Below, piece by piece: positions 34,699-43,462 of a DNA stretch of 64,000 nucleotides. The DNA is from JAAUTG01 sp964458705 (lineage in GTDB: Bacteria; Bacteroidota; Bacteroidia; Chitinophagales; Saprospiraceae). Made by a program: the position numbers and the translations under genes. The DNA is taken from assembly GCA_964458705.1 (NCBI GenBank), contig CAYWKD010000006.1, positions 36,453 to 100,452 of the forward strand, in the 5' to 3' direction. Position 1 is the first letter of the stretch. Every line of letters starts with the position of its first letter. The notes under the pieces were generated by a model. That model did not search any database and was not told the origin of the DNA. It saw only the letters and a list, made by a program, of their open reading frames with translations.

Positions 34699-35313
34699 TT
34701 AGCCCATTTCTGCCACCACTTCCTGAACCTCTGGCACCATGCGTTTCAACATTCCTTCAATTCCTGCTTTTAGAGTTACAGTAGAAGATGGACAACCACT
34801 GCAAGAACCTTGCAAAGTAACGGTTACAGTACCTTGCTTGAACGCTTTGAATTCAATGTTTCCACCATCCATCTCTACGGCTGGTTTGACGTAAGTTTCA
34901 ATCAATTCTTTAATTTTATTAACGATTTCTGCTTCGTCTTCACTGTATTCATAGCTTGCCCCACGCTCGGCTTCCAATGCTGCCATTGCCTCCTCGAAGC
35001 CATCCTCTAATATGACTTTTTCGTCTTCTACATACGTTTTGATAAAATCCTTCAACTTTAGCTTGACATTCTCCCAAGCATAGTTAAACTCCTTAGTAAT
35101 AGTAACAAAGTTATTGCAGATATATACACCTTTGACATAAGGTAAATCGAATAACTCAGAAGCTAATGGCGACCATTCTCTAGCCAATGCTTCTTCTCTA
35201 AAATCAGCCGTACCCTTGTACAGCATTCGATTTGTTACAAATTTTAATGATTCGGGATTGGGTGTTTGCTCTGTGTACAGCATCACCGGACTTTTTATCA
35301 CTGTATTTTCCAT
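34699..35313 (-). CDS. NifU-like iron-sulfur cluster carrier (Nfu)
   Basis: This 204-residue protein has an N-terminal Nfu_N domain (about 1-95; TEQTPNPESLKFVTNRMLY) and a C-terminal NifU-like domain (about 120-204). The latter has the cluster-binding CxxC in GSCSGCPSSTVTLKAGIE. Proteins of this layout receive [4Fe-4S] clusters and pass them to target enzymes. Client apoproteins in the window such as ThiC and the ferredoxin would be plausible, which is inference. The gene is monocistronic. Confidence 0.94.
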   Translation of the reverse strand: MENTVIKSPVMLYTEQTPNPESLKFVTNRMLYKGTADFREEALAREWSPLASELFDLPYVKGVYICNNFVTITKEFNYAWENVKLKLKDFIKTYVEDEKVILEDGFEEAMAALEAERGASYEYSEDEAEIVNKIKELIETYVKPAVEMDGGNIEFKAFKQGTVTVTLQGSCSGCPSSTVTLKAGIEGMLKRMVPEVQEVVAEMG

Positions 35314-35503
35314 ACTGAAGTTTATTTTATTCTTTATTTAGATCAATTCTACTCAAAGTTGAACGCTTTATCATATTTAAAGTTGAGCTATTTCGATAGA
35401 GAATTTAACGCTACGCCTTTGAGAAGTCAATAAACTTAACTCATATTTGCGAAGTTATATTACTCATTTTGAAAGAGAGATAAAAATCTAGTTAGTCTTG
35501 TTC

Positions 35504-35523
35504 ATTGTTTGAATGTAAACAAT
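35504..35523. promoter_or_regulatory. Inverted repeat upstream of trkA
   Basis: ATTGTTT (35504-35510) and AAACAAT (35517-35523) form a perfect 7+7 inverted repeat with a 6-base spacer, 19 bases before the trkA ATG. A very similar repeat occurs at 50953-50974. It may be an operator. Confidence 0.45.
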
Positions 35524-35542
35524 ATAAAATCAAATCACTCAG

Positions 35543-36883
35543 ATGAAGATCGTAATTGCAGGTGCTGGCGATGTTGGATTTCATATAGCGGAATTACTAG
35601 CATTTGAAAATCAAGACATTGTTCTCATAGATAATGATCAAGAAATTTTAAACAATGCTTCCAATCACCTAGATGTACTAACTATAAAAGGAGACTCTTC
35701 AGCTATCGAAGTGCTTGAACAAGCAGACATTAGTCGTGCCAATCTGTTAATCGCCGTAACTACTTCGGAGAAAAACAATTTAATAACGGCTATTCTAGCT
35801 AAAAAGTTAGGTGTTAAAAATTGTATTGCTAGGGTTCGAAATTCAAATTATTTACAAGCAGATCAGCAGCAACTATTCAAGGAACTTGGCATAGATTCTT
35901 TGATTTCTCCAAGACAGTTGGCAGCAAAAGAAATCAAACGCTTACTGAAGCAATGTACGTTTACGGATGTGTTTGAGTTTGAGGACGGTAAAATTTCTTT
36001 GGTTGGAATCACATTGAATAGCAGCTCCGCTATACTCAATCAGAGTTTAGCTGAACTGTATAGCAATGGGAATGAAAAAAAATTTCGCCCTATTGCTATA
36101 TTAAGAGATCATCGAACTATCATTCCAAGAGGTAATACGCAGCTAAAGAGAAACGATCATGTTTATTTTATTACGCCTAATAACAACTTAGAATCCCTTG
36201 AAGAATTTGTAGGCGTTGCAAAGGTAAATATCAAAAATGTAATGATTCTTGGCGGTACTGGCATTGCCTATGAAACAGCAAAAATACTAGAGCATGACTA
36301 TAACGTGACAGTAGTAGAGTCCGAAAAAAAACATTGTAAATTACTTGCCGACAATTTGAAACAAGCACTTGTTATCCATGCAAATCCCAGTGATACAGAT
36401 GCTTTGCTAGAAGAAGGACTGCGAAATATGGATGCCTTCATTGCACTAACCCCAAATTCTGAAACAAATATTATTACTAGTCTAACTGCAAAAAATATGG
36501 GCGTTTACAAAACTATTGCCCAAGTTGAAAATAAGGCTTACACTCATATTTCACAAGAAATTGGTGTGGATACGCTCATCAATAAGAAGTTGATTGCTGC
36601 CAATAATATTTTTCGCCACATCCGAAAAGGAAAAATCGAAGCCATTACGAGTTTACATGGCGTAGATGCAGAAGTTATTGAGTATGAAATACATAAATCA
36701 AATCAATTAACTAAAAAACCCTTGAAAGACCTACACTTCCCGTCAACTGCTTTAGTAGGCGGTGTGATTAGAGAACATGAGTCCATCATACCGGATGGTA
36801 ATTTTCAACTCGAAAAAGGAGATAAAGTAATTGTCTTTGCCTTACCCGAATCCATTGCTAAACTTGATAAATTGTTTAGATGA
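35543..36883 (+). CDS. trkA: Trk potassium transport regulatory subunit TrkA
   Basis: This 446-residue cytoplasmic protein has two tandem RCK units, each a TrkA_N NAD-binding domain plus a TrkA_C domain. The dinucleotide-binding loops are GAGDVGFHIAELL (about 6-18) and LGGTGIAYETAKIL (about 234-247). TrkA binds NAD(H) or ATP and gates the membrane subunit TrkH for potassium uptake. The start of trkH overlaps this stop by four bases (ATGA), so the two are translationally coupled. A perfect inverted repeat sits just upstream. Confidence 0.96.
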   Translation: MKIVIAGAGDVGFHIAELLAFENQDIVLIDNDQEILNNASNHLDVLTIKGDSSAIEVLEQADISRANLLIAVTTSEKNNLITAILAKKLGVKNCIARVRNSNYLQADQQQLFKELGIDSLISPRQLAAKEIKRLLKQCTFTDVFEFEDGKISLVGITLNSSSAILNQSLAELYSNGNEKKFRPIAILRDHRTIIPRGNTQLKRNDHVYFITPNNNLESLEEFVGVAKVNIKNVMILGGTGIAYETAKILEHDYNVTVVESEKKHCKLLADNLKQALVIHANPSDTDALLEEGLRNMDAFIALTPNSETNIITSLTAKNMGVYKTIAQVENKAYTHISQEIGVDTLINKKLIAANNIFRHIRKGKIEAITSLHGVDAEVIEYEIHKSNQLTKKPLKDLHFPSTALVGGVIREHESIIPDGNFQLEKGDKVIVFALPESIAKLDKLFR

Positions 36884-38331
36884 TACAAGGATATTCCATT
36901 CTTAAAGTAATTGGTGTCCAGCTACTTGTCATCGGTGGATTAATGCTGACAGGACTGATCTTCTCTTTTGTGTATAAAAGTGGAGACGCAGCAGCCTTAT
37001 TAGCCTCTGGTCTATTTACAATTTCGGTTGGGGGAATATTTTGGTATATAGGCTCAAGAAAAAAGACGAAAGTAAATAAGCGGACGGGATATTTAATTGT
37101 TTTCTCAGGCTGGATAGCAATGGTAATATTTGGTATGTTGCCTTATTTACTAAGTGAAGCTATTCCAACTATAACCGATGCCTTTTTTGAGACCGTTTCA
37201 GGAATGACTACGACAGGAGCAAGTATTTTAAATGATATCGAGCGTCTTCCAAAAGGTATTCTTTACTGGCGAAGCCTTACTCAGTGGATAGGAGGAATGG
37301 GTATTATCGTTTTGACTGTTGCCTTGTTTCCCTTGCTAGGCATTGGTGGAATTGAATTATTTGTTGCAGAAGCTCCCGGTCCGACTTCCGATAAGCTACA
37401 TCCTCGTATCCAAGAGACGGCGAAAAGACTTTGGCTGATTTATGTCGCTTTGACGATTTTGCTGACCATCATATTATTGGTGGCAGGTATGAATTGGTAC
37501 GATGCCATTAATCATGCTCTAACCACTATGGCAACAGGAGGATTTTCTACTAAGAATGCTAGTATGATGCACTATGATACACCAGCTATTCAATACCCTA
37601 TCATTATATTTATGTTTATTGCTGGCACGAATTATAGCCTAATTTATCTTGCGCTGAGAAACAAATGGAAAGAAGTCTGGAAAAGTGATGAGTTTAAGGT
37701 CTATTTATTATTGACGATACTTTTTTGTTTGCTAGTAACATCAGTAGTCTTTAGTGTAAGCGATCATTCACTAGAAAAATCATTCAGAGATAGCCTTTTT
37801 CAGATCGTTTCAATTATCACGACGACTGGTTTCGTATCGGCAGATTATACAAGTTGGTCAGAAACTATGACACTATTTTTCTTTATCCTTATGTTTGCAG
37901 GTGCCTGTGCGGGTTCGACGAGTGGAGGCATCAAAATTATACGCCACTTGGTCTTTTTCAAAAATTCTCTCCTAGAGTTTAAACGCTTACTTCACCCAAG
38001 AGCAGTCATTCCATTACGAATCAACGGTAATACTGTTGCTCCCAGAGTCATGACACATATTTTAGTGTTTCTACTTATTTATTTAGCTATTTTCGTTTTA
38101 GGCTCCATTGCTGTTACGATGCTTGGCATGGATTTTCTTTCTGCTATCGGAGCAGTAGCTACTTCATTAGGCAACGTCGGTCCAGGTTTAGGTAGCGTCG
38201 GCCCAGTTGATAACTTTGCAGACGTGCCCACCATTGCCAAATGGATATTGGGATTTTTAATGTTGCTGGGTCGCTTAGAGCTATTTAGTATTCTTGTGCT
38301 ATTCACTCCCTATTTTTGGAAAGCAAATTAG
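36880..38331 (+). CDS. trkH: Trk potassium transporter membrane subunit TrkH
   Basis: This 483-residue protein has the four pseudo-repeated P-loop units of the Trk/Ktr superfamily. Selectivity-filter glycines are seen in TTTGAS (about 110-115), ATGGFST, TTTGFVSADY and SLGNVGPG. It forms the pore for potassium uptake together with TrkA, encoded immediately upstream with a four-base overlap. Length and all four filter segments are normal for TrkH. The system supports osmotic adaptation and pH homeostasis. Confidence 0.96.
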   Translation: MIQGYSILKVIGVQLLVIGGLMLTGLIFSFVYKSGDAAALLASGLFTISVGGIFWYIGSRKKTKVNKRTGYLIVFSGWIAMVIFGMLPYLLSEAIPTITDAFFETVSGMTTTGASILNDIERLPKGILYWRSLTQWIGGMGIIVLTVALFPLLGIGGIELFVAEAPGPTSDKLHPRIQETAKRLWLIYVALTILLTIILLVAGMNWYDAINHALTTMATGGFSTKNASMMHYDTPAIQYPIIIFMFIAGTNYSLIYLALRNKWKEVWKSDEFKVYLLLTILFCLLVTSVVFSVSDHSLEKSFRDSLFQIVSIITTTGFVSADYTSWSETMTLFFFILMFAGACAGSTSGGIKIIRHLVFFKNSLLEFKRLLHPRAVIPLRINGNTVAPRVMTHILVFLLIYLAIFVLGSIAVTMLGMDFLSAIGAVATSLGNVGPGLGSVGPVDNFADVPTIAKWILGFLMLLGRLELFSILVLFTPYFWKAN

Positions 38332-38418
38332 CGGGACAACAGCTAATTTTTTCAAAACTTTAACACTTTTTATTTTAAAACAACCTAAAGCATGCAAACG
38401 AGTTGCAGCAATTTATTT

Positions 38419-38453
38419 TTGATAGGGAGGGAGTGCCTATGAAATTATATTTG
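38419..38453 (+). promoter_or_regulatory. Possible promoter upstream of the 38599 gene
   Basis: TTG (38419-38421) and TATATTTG (38446-38453) are separated by 24 bases, one more than the usual Bacteroidota range. It would give a leader of about 140 bases. Confidence 0.35.
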
Positions 38454-38598
38454 GTCTAGCCAAACAGCCCTTATCCTTTCAAAATCACAGTGGAACAATA
38501 ACTGGATTTTCTCGCTTTATAGTCGCAAATTGCATTCGTAATCGATGATAGAAATTATAAGATCGATTACTATTTATCACCTTTTAAACATTGTTGTT

Positions 38599-39213
38599 AT
38601 GAAGGATTTAAAATTTTTTGTTTTAATTACATTAGTCGCCATATTATCTTTGGTAACTACTTCTTTTACACTGGCAAACGATGGTCAGCCAATTGTAAGA
38701 ATTGAGTGCCAAGATGGAACGGCAGAATTGATGATTTACTTGGCTAATCTTCTAGATCGCCCTACTTATGTAGCGCTTAGAGATGCCGAAGGAAGAAGCA
38801 TCTATGCTAAGACCATTGAGAATAAACCAGCTTTTGCTAAGAAGTTGAACATGAGTCAACTAAAAGATGGAAAGTACACACTATACGTAGATCACGAAAA
38901 AGTGGAAGTTACACAGCCCATTTTAGTCGTGAATGGCAAAATCAACGTTTTAGTCGATCAGCGAGTAGAAATCAGATCGCCAATTATTGAGGTAGAAGAT
39001 GATTTTGTAAAGTTCAGACTTGCTCCAACGGCTTTGGCAAAGAAAGTAACGGTAACTATTCTCAGCGGAGCAGAAACGATTTTTGAAACGCAGGAAATTA
39101 TGACTTCTGCTATCCAAAAACAGTACAACCTTTCTAATCTCTATCCGGATAGTTATACATTCAGACTGGTAGTGGATGGAAAGACGTATTACAAGGACTT
39201 AAATTTGAGATAA
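38599..39213 (+). CDS. Secreted protein of unknown function
   Basis: I chose the ATG at 38599 (204 residues, MKDLKFFVLI) because it gives a normal signal peptide ending SFTLAND; an in-frame ATG at 38545 would bury it. The mature part is rich in beta-strand pattern and appears to consist of two similar beta-sandwich-like modules (about 27-110 and 115-204), each ending with a YTLYVDHEK or YTFRLVVDGK-like strand. The motif DGKYTLYVDHEKVEV resembles the final strands of sorting or adhesion domains, without a clear family match. It is followed by a hairpin terminator. Confidence 0.75.
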   Translation: MKDLKFFVLITLVAILSLVTTSFTLANDGQPIVRIECQDGTAELMIYLANLLDRPTYVALRDAEGRSIYAKTIENKPAFAKKLNMSQLKDGKYTLYVDHEKVEVTQPILVVNGKINVLVDQRVEIRSPIIEVEDDFVKFRLAPTALAKKVTVTILSGAETIFETQEIMTSAIQKQYNLSNLYPDSYTFRLVVDGKTYYKDLNLR

Positions 39214-39240
39214 GCATAACCGCTTTACAGTAATTGAAAT

Positions 39241-39275
39241 GGGTAAATGTGCTAGGAGCATTTACCCATTTTCAT
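39241..39275 (+). terminator. Rho-independent terminator after the 38599 gene
   Basis: GGGTAAATG (39241-39249) pairs with CATTTACCC (39259-39267) around a 9-base loop, then ATTTTCATTT follows. It is 27 bases after the stop. Confidence 0.7.
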
Positions 39276-39332
39276 TTATTGTTACTATCTTTCCTTTTCT
39301 GGATTCTTGCTAAATAAAAAACATCAACTCTC

Positions 39333-40187
39333 ATGCGTTCAGGTTCACTCTTTGCCTCACTAATGCTGATTATGGCTTGCTCTAGCTCTACCCTAGATAC
39401 CATTTTCGATCCAAGTCTTTACAAAGGCTATTACTTAAAAATGCTGAAAGAAAAAGAAATTCCAACACAAGATATTTTTCTACTAAACTATGCTATTCTC
39501 CGCCAAAGAGACTACTATAACTATGAAGTAGAAGGCAAGACATTTGGGGAAATATTAGCACAAGCAAAGGTTTTCCAAGAAGAAGGACTGCCCATCAAAG
39601 AAGAATTTGAAGAAAGTGAAACATCAGATGTTATTAGTGTTACGACAAGCAACGATGGTTTTGGGCTTCTACAAATTGATAAATCTTCCTATCAAAAGAA
39701 AATGTTTCGATTCAATGCTAAAATAAAAAATAATACAGCCGAAGCGATTGCAATGGAACACGCTACATTTTTATTTCACGGTCCTTTTAAGGATCATCTG
39801 AGTACTGCGGCTTTCGAGATTAACTGCTTTCTTCCAGCTAATGGCATTGTGGAGCTTGGCTTCATGATGGATGCTAGAAGTATTTATAGCAATTTAGTTT
39901 TTGACGCTAACTATGAAGTAGAGCGAGTAGATATTGACAATGTACTCTATAACCTCAATATATCACTAGGAGGTATTGAGTTGAACACTAATGCAGAAAG
40001 GGCTATCAACTATGATTTATGCAAAAAAACGGCTACTCGCAGAGCGCCTTATCAAGTCTTTAGCTATGAGGACGATTTGGCAGAGGATTGGATCGTGAAC
40101 GGAGAGGATGGTAAAGTGTCCCTACTCAAATTAGGCAAAGCACACCTCGATCCACCTCAAAAAGAAGAGTTTATCAAGTATCGCTAG
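39333..40187 (+). CDS. Putative lipoprotein of unknown function
   Basis: This 284-residue protein has a short N-terminal hydrophobic segment ending LMLIMACSSS, a likely lipobox with Cys16, so it is probably a lipoprotein. The Ser-rich start of the mature part fits outer-membrane or surface lipoproteins of Bacteroidota. I recognise no domain. The middle (about 110-190) has an alternating beta pattern around FRFNAKIKNNTAEAIAMEHATFLFHGPF that could be an immunoglobulin-like sandwich. The response-regulator gene follows after 70 bp on the same strand. Confidence 0.72.
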   Translation: MRSGSLFASLMLIMACSSSTLDTIFDPSLYKGYYLKMLKEKEIPTQDIFLLNYAILRQRDYYNYEVEGKTFGEILAQAKVFQEEGLPIKEEFEESETSDVISVTTSNDGFGLLQIDKSSYQKKMFRFNAKIKNNTAEAIAMEHATFLFHGPFKDHLSTAAFEINCFLPANGIVELGFMMDARSIYSNLVFDANYEVERVDIDNVLYNLNISLGGIELNTNAERAINYDLCKKTATRRAPYQVFSYEDDLAEDWIVNGEDGKVSLLKLGKAHLDPPQKEEFIKYR

Positions 40188-40222
40188 GTAATTAACTTCA
40201 AATTTTCCTCAAATTCAGTTAC

Positions 40223-40230
40223 TATATTTG
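40223..40230 (+). promoter_or_regulatory. Possible -7 element of the two-component operon
   Basis: TATATTTG matches TAnnTTTG and lies 27 bases before the response-regulator ATG. No TTG is present at the -33 position, so support is partial. Confidence 0.38.
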
Positions 40231-40257
40231 TTAATATTTTAGCATGAAAACACTTCG

Positions 40258-40935
40258 ATGAAGATTTTAATCGTAGAAGATGAAAAAGAGCTGCGAGAGA
40301 ATGTCAGTTCTTATCTATCTGGAGGAGAATATATCTGCGAGACGGCTTCTAACTTCCAAGAAGCAAGGGATCGTGTGATTTCGTTTGTGTATGATTTGGT
40401 ATTGTTGGACTTACTTTTGCCAGACGGCAATGGATTGAATATTCTGCGGCTTATCAAGGAATGTCAGCCCGATACAGGCGTACTCATCGTTTCTGCGAAA
40501 AATGCTCTCGATGATAAAATTGCAGGATTAAACCTTGGCGCTGATGATTATCTTACTAAGCCTTTTCATCTTTCAGAGTTAAACGCTAGATTAAAAGCAA
40601 TTTACAGGCGAAGAAAACTACAGGGAAAATCAGTTTTGGAGTTTAACGAAATTACGATAAATACTGACAACCATGAAGTCAGTATCCACGAAGCACCTGT
40701 CGTACTGACAATGAAAGAATATGAACTATTACTTTATTTCGTGACCAATAAAAATCGAGTGTTAACCAAACAAGTAATTGCAGAACATCTGTGGGGAGAT
40801 AACGTAGATTTTTTGGATTCTTTCGATTTTGTGTATCAGCACATCAAAAACTTGAGAAAGAAATTGCTTGCTGCGGGTGGTGAAGACTACATTAAAACAA
40901 TGTATGGAGTAGGTTATAAATTCTCGAACAACTAG
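40258..40935 (+). CDS. OmpR-family response regulator
   Basis: This 225-residue protein has an N-terminal receiver domain with acidic pocket EDE (7-9), phosphorylation site Asp51 in LVLLDLLLPDGNG and Lys in LTKPFH near residue 101. A C-terminal winged-helix domain (about 128-225) ends TMYGVGYKF. It is the DNA-binding partner of the histidine kinase encoded two bases downstream. The targets are not evident; the lipoprotein gene upstream might be one, which is inference. Confidence 0.95.
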   Translation: MKILIVEDEKELRENVSSYLSGGEYICETASNFQEARDRVISFVYDLVLLDLLLPDGNGLNILRLIKECQPDTGVLIVSAKNALDDKIAGLNLGADDYLTKPFHLSELNARLKAIYRRRKLQGKSVLEFNEITINTDNHEVSIHEAPVVLTMKEYELLLYFVTNKNRVLTKQVIAEHLWGDNVDFLDSFDFVYQHIKNLRKKLLAAGGEDYIKTMYGVGYKFSNN

Positions 40936-40937
40936 CT

Positions 40938-42200
40938 ATGCGACTGATTGTTAGAACGACATTGTGGTATTCTCTATTCGCTATCTTCGTTTTCGGAATA
41001 GGAGGAGTTGTTTCGTTTGTCTTAGTTCGTGATGCTATTCAGCGGGAGACGGATTGGGAATTAATCCATGACTTATACCAAATCAAAAAACTGCTCCGTG
41101 TAGGTATTGATGCCGAGCATTTGCAGTCACACAATATAAAGATAACTCCGCTAGATAGCAACCAAGTATGGAAGCAAGATTCCGTTTTTAGTGATACACT
41201 AATTTATTTGAAAAGGACACAAAAACTGGAATCCTTTCGCAAACTCACCGTTACTAAACCTATTAGCAACCGCTTTTATACAATAGAACTCGTAAATATC
41301 ATTTTTGAGCAAGACGACATTTTTGAAGTTGTTTCTCAAATTATTCTTCGCCTTTTCCTGTTCATGATATTAGCATTATTCATTGGTAGTATATTGATTT
41401 CCAAGCAATTACTTCTTCCGTTTCAACACTTGCTGCAATCCATAGATCAATTTAGCCTAAAGACCAATAAAGATTTCCCTTTGCCCGAGACCAATATTAA
41501 GGAATTTAAACAACTCAACTCTTTTCTGGAGAGAATGACTCAAAAGGCAAGAAAAGATTATCAGACTTTAAAAGAATTTTCTGAAAATGCTTCTCATGAA
41601 ATGCAAACTCCTATCGCCATTGCACAGGGAAAGTTAGAAATTTTACAACAGCGAGAGGATGTCAATGAAGCACAACTTGAATTAATAAGTCAAGCGCAAA
41701 AGTCTATTTTTAAGCTCTCTAAACTGGGAAATGCACTAGCATTGCTTGCAAAAATTGAAAATCATGAATTTAGTACGGCTAAAGAAGTTAACTTCTCATC
41801 TATTGTGCAAAACACAACTCACCTTTTTCAGGAACTTGCCGAACTGCAAGGCATCACAATTACACACTTTATCGAGCCTGATATTCATATAAAAATGGAC
41901 GAGACGCTCGCCGATGTCTTGATTACTAATCTGCTGAAGAATGCTATACAACATAATATTGATAACGGCTGGATAGAATTAAAACTAGACCATCGAAAGC
42001 TATCTGTAAAAAATAGTGGCAAGCCTCTAAATATACCAACAGAAGAACTATTTACAAGATTTCGTAAGAATAATCAAAGTGGAGGATCGCTGGGGCTAGG
42101 GCTAGCCATTGTTCAGAAAATAATTTCTTCCAGTGGCTTAAGCATTGATTATCAATATAAAAGCGAAGGTCAAACGCACGAAGTGAGTTTGTTACTATAA
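40938..42200 (+). CDS. Sensor histidine kinase
   Basis: This 420-residue protein has two transmembrane helices (about 9-31 and 135-157) enclosing a periplasmic sensor loop of about 100 residues. A HisKA domain carries SENASHEMQTPIA with phosphoacceptor His220, and an ATPase domain follows with N-box LLKNAIQHN and G-box GGSLGLGLAIV. The loop has no recognisable sensor fold. It starts two bases after the response-regulator stop and its end overlaps the convergent dehydrogenase gene by six bases. Confidence 0.95.
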   Translation: MRLIVRTTLWYSLFAIFVFGIGGVVSFVLVRDAIQRETDWELIHDLYQIKKLLRVGIDAEHLQSHNIKITPLDSNQVWKQDSVFSDTLIYLKRTQKLESFRKLTVTKPISNRFYTIELVNIIFEQDDIFEVVSQIILRLFLFMILALFIGSILISKQLLLPFQHLLQSIDQFSLKTNKDFPLPETNIKEFKQLNSFLERMTQKARKDYQTLKEFSENASHEMQTPIAIAQGKLEILQQREDVNEAQLELISQAQKSIFKLSKLGNALALLAKIENHEFSTAKEVNFSSIVQNTTHLFQELAELQGITITHFIEPDIHIKMDETLADVLITNLLKNAIQHNIDNGWIELKLDHRKLSVKNSGKPLNIPTEELFTRFRKNNQSGGSLGLGLAIVQKIISSSGLSIDYQYKSEGQTHEVSLLL

Positions 42201-43103
42201 ACGATACTTACTGATTACATCTTGCAACATATTGGTGGAATGCTTTAAGGCAGCTTCTTCCTCCAAATTGAGCGTTGGCAGGATCAACTGTTCAATTCCT
42301 CCTTCCCCAATCACGGCTGGCACAGAAAGACAAACATCATTTATTCCATAGTAGTCCTCTATCATCGTGCTAATAGGAATAGTTCGCTTTTTATCTTCCA
42401 CAATACATTCCACAACTAGTGCAATCGCCATTGAAACTGCAAAATTAGAGTAACCTTTCCACTCCATCAGTTGATAACCTGCTTGCACAGCATCTTTCAC
42501 AATTGCTGTCGAGTCAATTGAATCTTTGATACTTTGCCCTCCAATAAATGCCCGACTGAGCATAGCGAATTGTGTATTTCCATGCTCCCCTAGAATATAG
42601 GCTCTAATGTCATCTGGATGAATCTGTAAAAGATTAGAAAGACTCTTACGAAAACGTCCACTGTCAATTAGCGTACCAATTCCTAACACCTGCTGCTTAG
42701 GTATCCCAAAATGTTTAATGCAGATATAAGTCATTACATCTACGGGGTTAGAAACAATGATAAATTTTGCTTTAGGACTAGAAGAAAAGAGGTTAGGGAT
42801 CAGTTTTTTATATATTTCCAGATTGGGACTCGTGAAATCAAAACGAGTAGTGTAACTTTCTTTCCAAGGAGAAGACACTGTAATAATAATGATGTTGGAG
42901 TTGGCTGTATCGTTGAATTGACCAGCTTGAATACTCATTGAATGGTTAGTGAAGGAGAGTGCTTGCGAAAGATCAAGCGCATCCCCTTTTGACTTGCTGG
43001 TGTTTCTATTCCAGAGCACCATTTCTTTTCCCAATCCTTTCAACATCAGCGTGTAGGCCACTGTAGAGCCTACATTTCCTAATCCAATAATTGAGATTTT
43101 CAT
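42195..43103 (-). CDS. Divergent lactate/malate dehydrogenase family oxidoreductase
   Basis: This 302-residue protein has the LDH/MDH fold. The nucleotide loop is GLGNVGST (7-14). The catalytic Asp147 and Arg150 are in LIDSGRFR and His174 in GEHGNT. Two selecting positions are unusual. The residue that is Gln in lactate and Arg in malate dehydrogenases is Trp80 (SSPWKES), and the loop is one residue longer. The Asp that holds the NAD ribose is Asn32, followed by Arg33 (VLWNRN), which could favour NADP. Another 2-hydroxy acid, possibly a branched or aromatic one, may be the substrate. Substrate and coenzyme are inference. Confidence 0.85.
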   Translation of the reverse strand: MKISIIGLGNVGSTVAYTLMLKGLGKEMVLWNRNTSKSKGDALDLSQALSFTNHSMSIQAGQFNDTANSNIIIITVSSPWKESYTTRFDFTSPNLEIYKKLIPNLFSSSPKAKFIIVSNPVDVMTYICIKHFGIPKQQVLGIGTLIDSGRFRKSLSNLLQIHPDDIRAYILGEHGNTQFAMLSRAFIGGQSIKDSIDSTAIVKDAVQAGYQLMEWKGYSNFAVSMAIALVVECIVEDKKRTIPISTMIEDYYGINDVCLSVPAVIGEGGIEQLILPTLNLEEEAALKHSTNMLQDVISKYRL

Positions 43104-43127
43104 TGATTCAAGCAGGTATCAAAATGT

Positions 43128-43412
43128 TTACTGCTCCGTTTGTAATGGCACGGAACTTCCGCCCGCAGCATCTGCTGGAGCTATACCAGAAACATAAATC
43201 GCTGATATTATACAAAGTGTGAAAAGTGCGATCGCCAAGTACCAAGTTAATCTTTCGATAAAATCAACTTGCTTTGCAGCTCCTAACATCTGATTTGCAC
43301 CACCTCCACCAAAAGTAGAATCAATTCCTCCTCCTTTAGGGTTCTGAATCAATACAACGACCATCATTAGCACACAGACCAAAGCAGTCAAAACCGTTAT
43401 TGCTGTCAACAT
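43128..43412 (-). CDS. secG: Preprotein translocase subunit SecG
   Basis: This 94-residue protein has two transmembrane helices (about 3-23 and 52-73) flanking the conserved loop LIQNPKGGGIDSTFGGGGANQMLGA. The C-terminal tail is low-complexity. SecG helps SecYEG translocate proteins across the inner membrane, and thus feeds the Sec-dependent type IX secretion substrates in this window. It lies 50 bp downstream of a protein of unknown function on the same strand. Confidence 0.95.
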   Translation of the reverse strand: MLTAITVLTALVCVLMMVVVLIQNPKGGGIDSTFGGGGANQMLGAAKQVDFIERLTWYLAIALFTLCIISAIYVSGIAPADAAGGSSVPLQTEQ

Positions 43413-43462
43413 AAGCTATACTATTTTTCTTGTTTTTTCTTCTAAACTTATTGTTCGAATCA

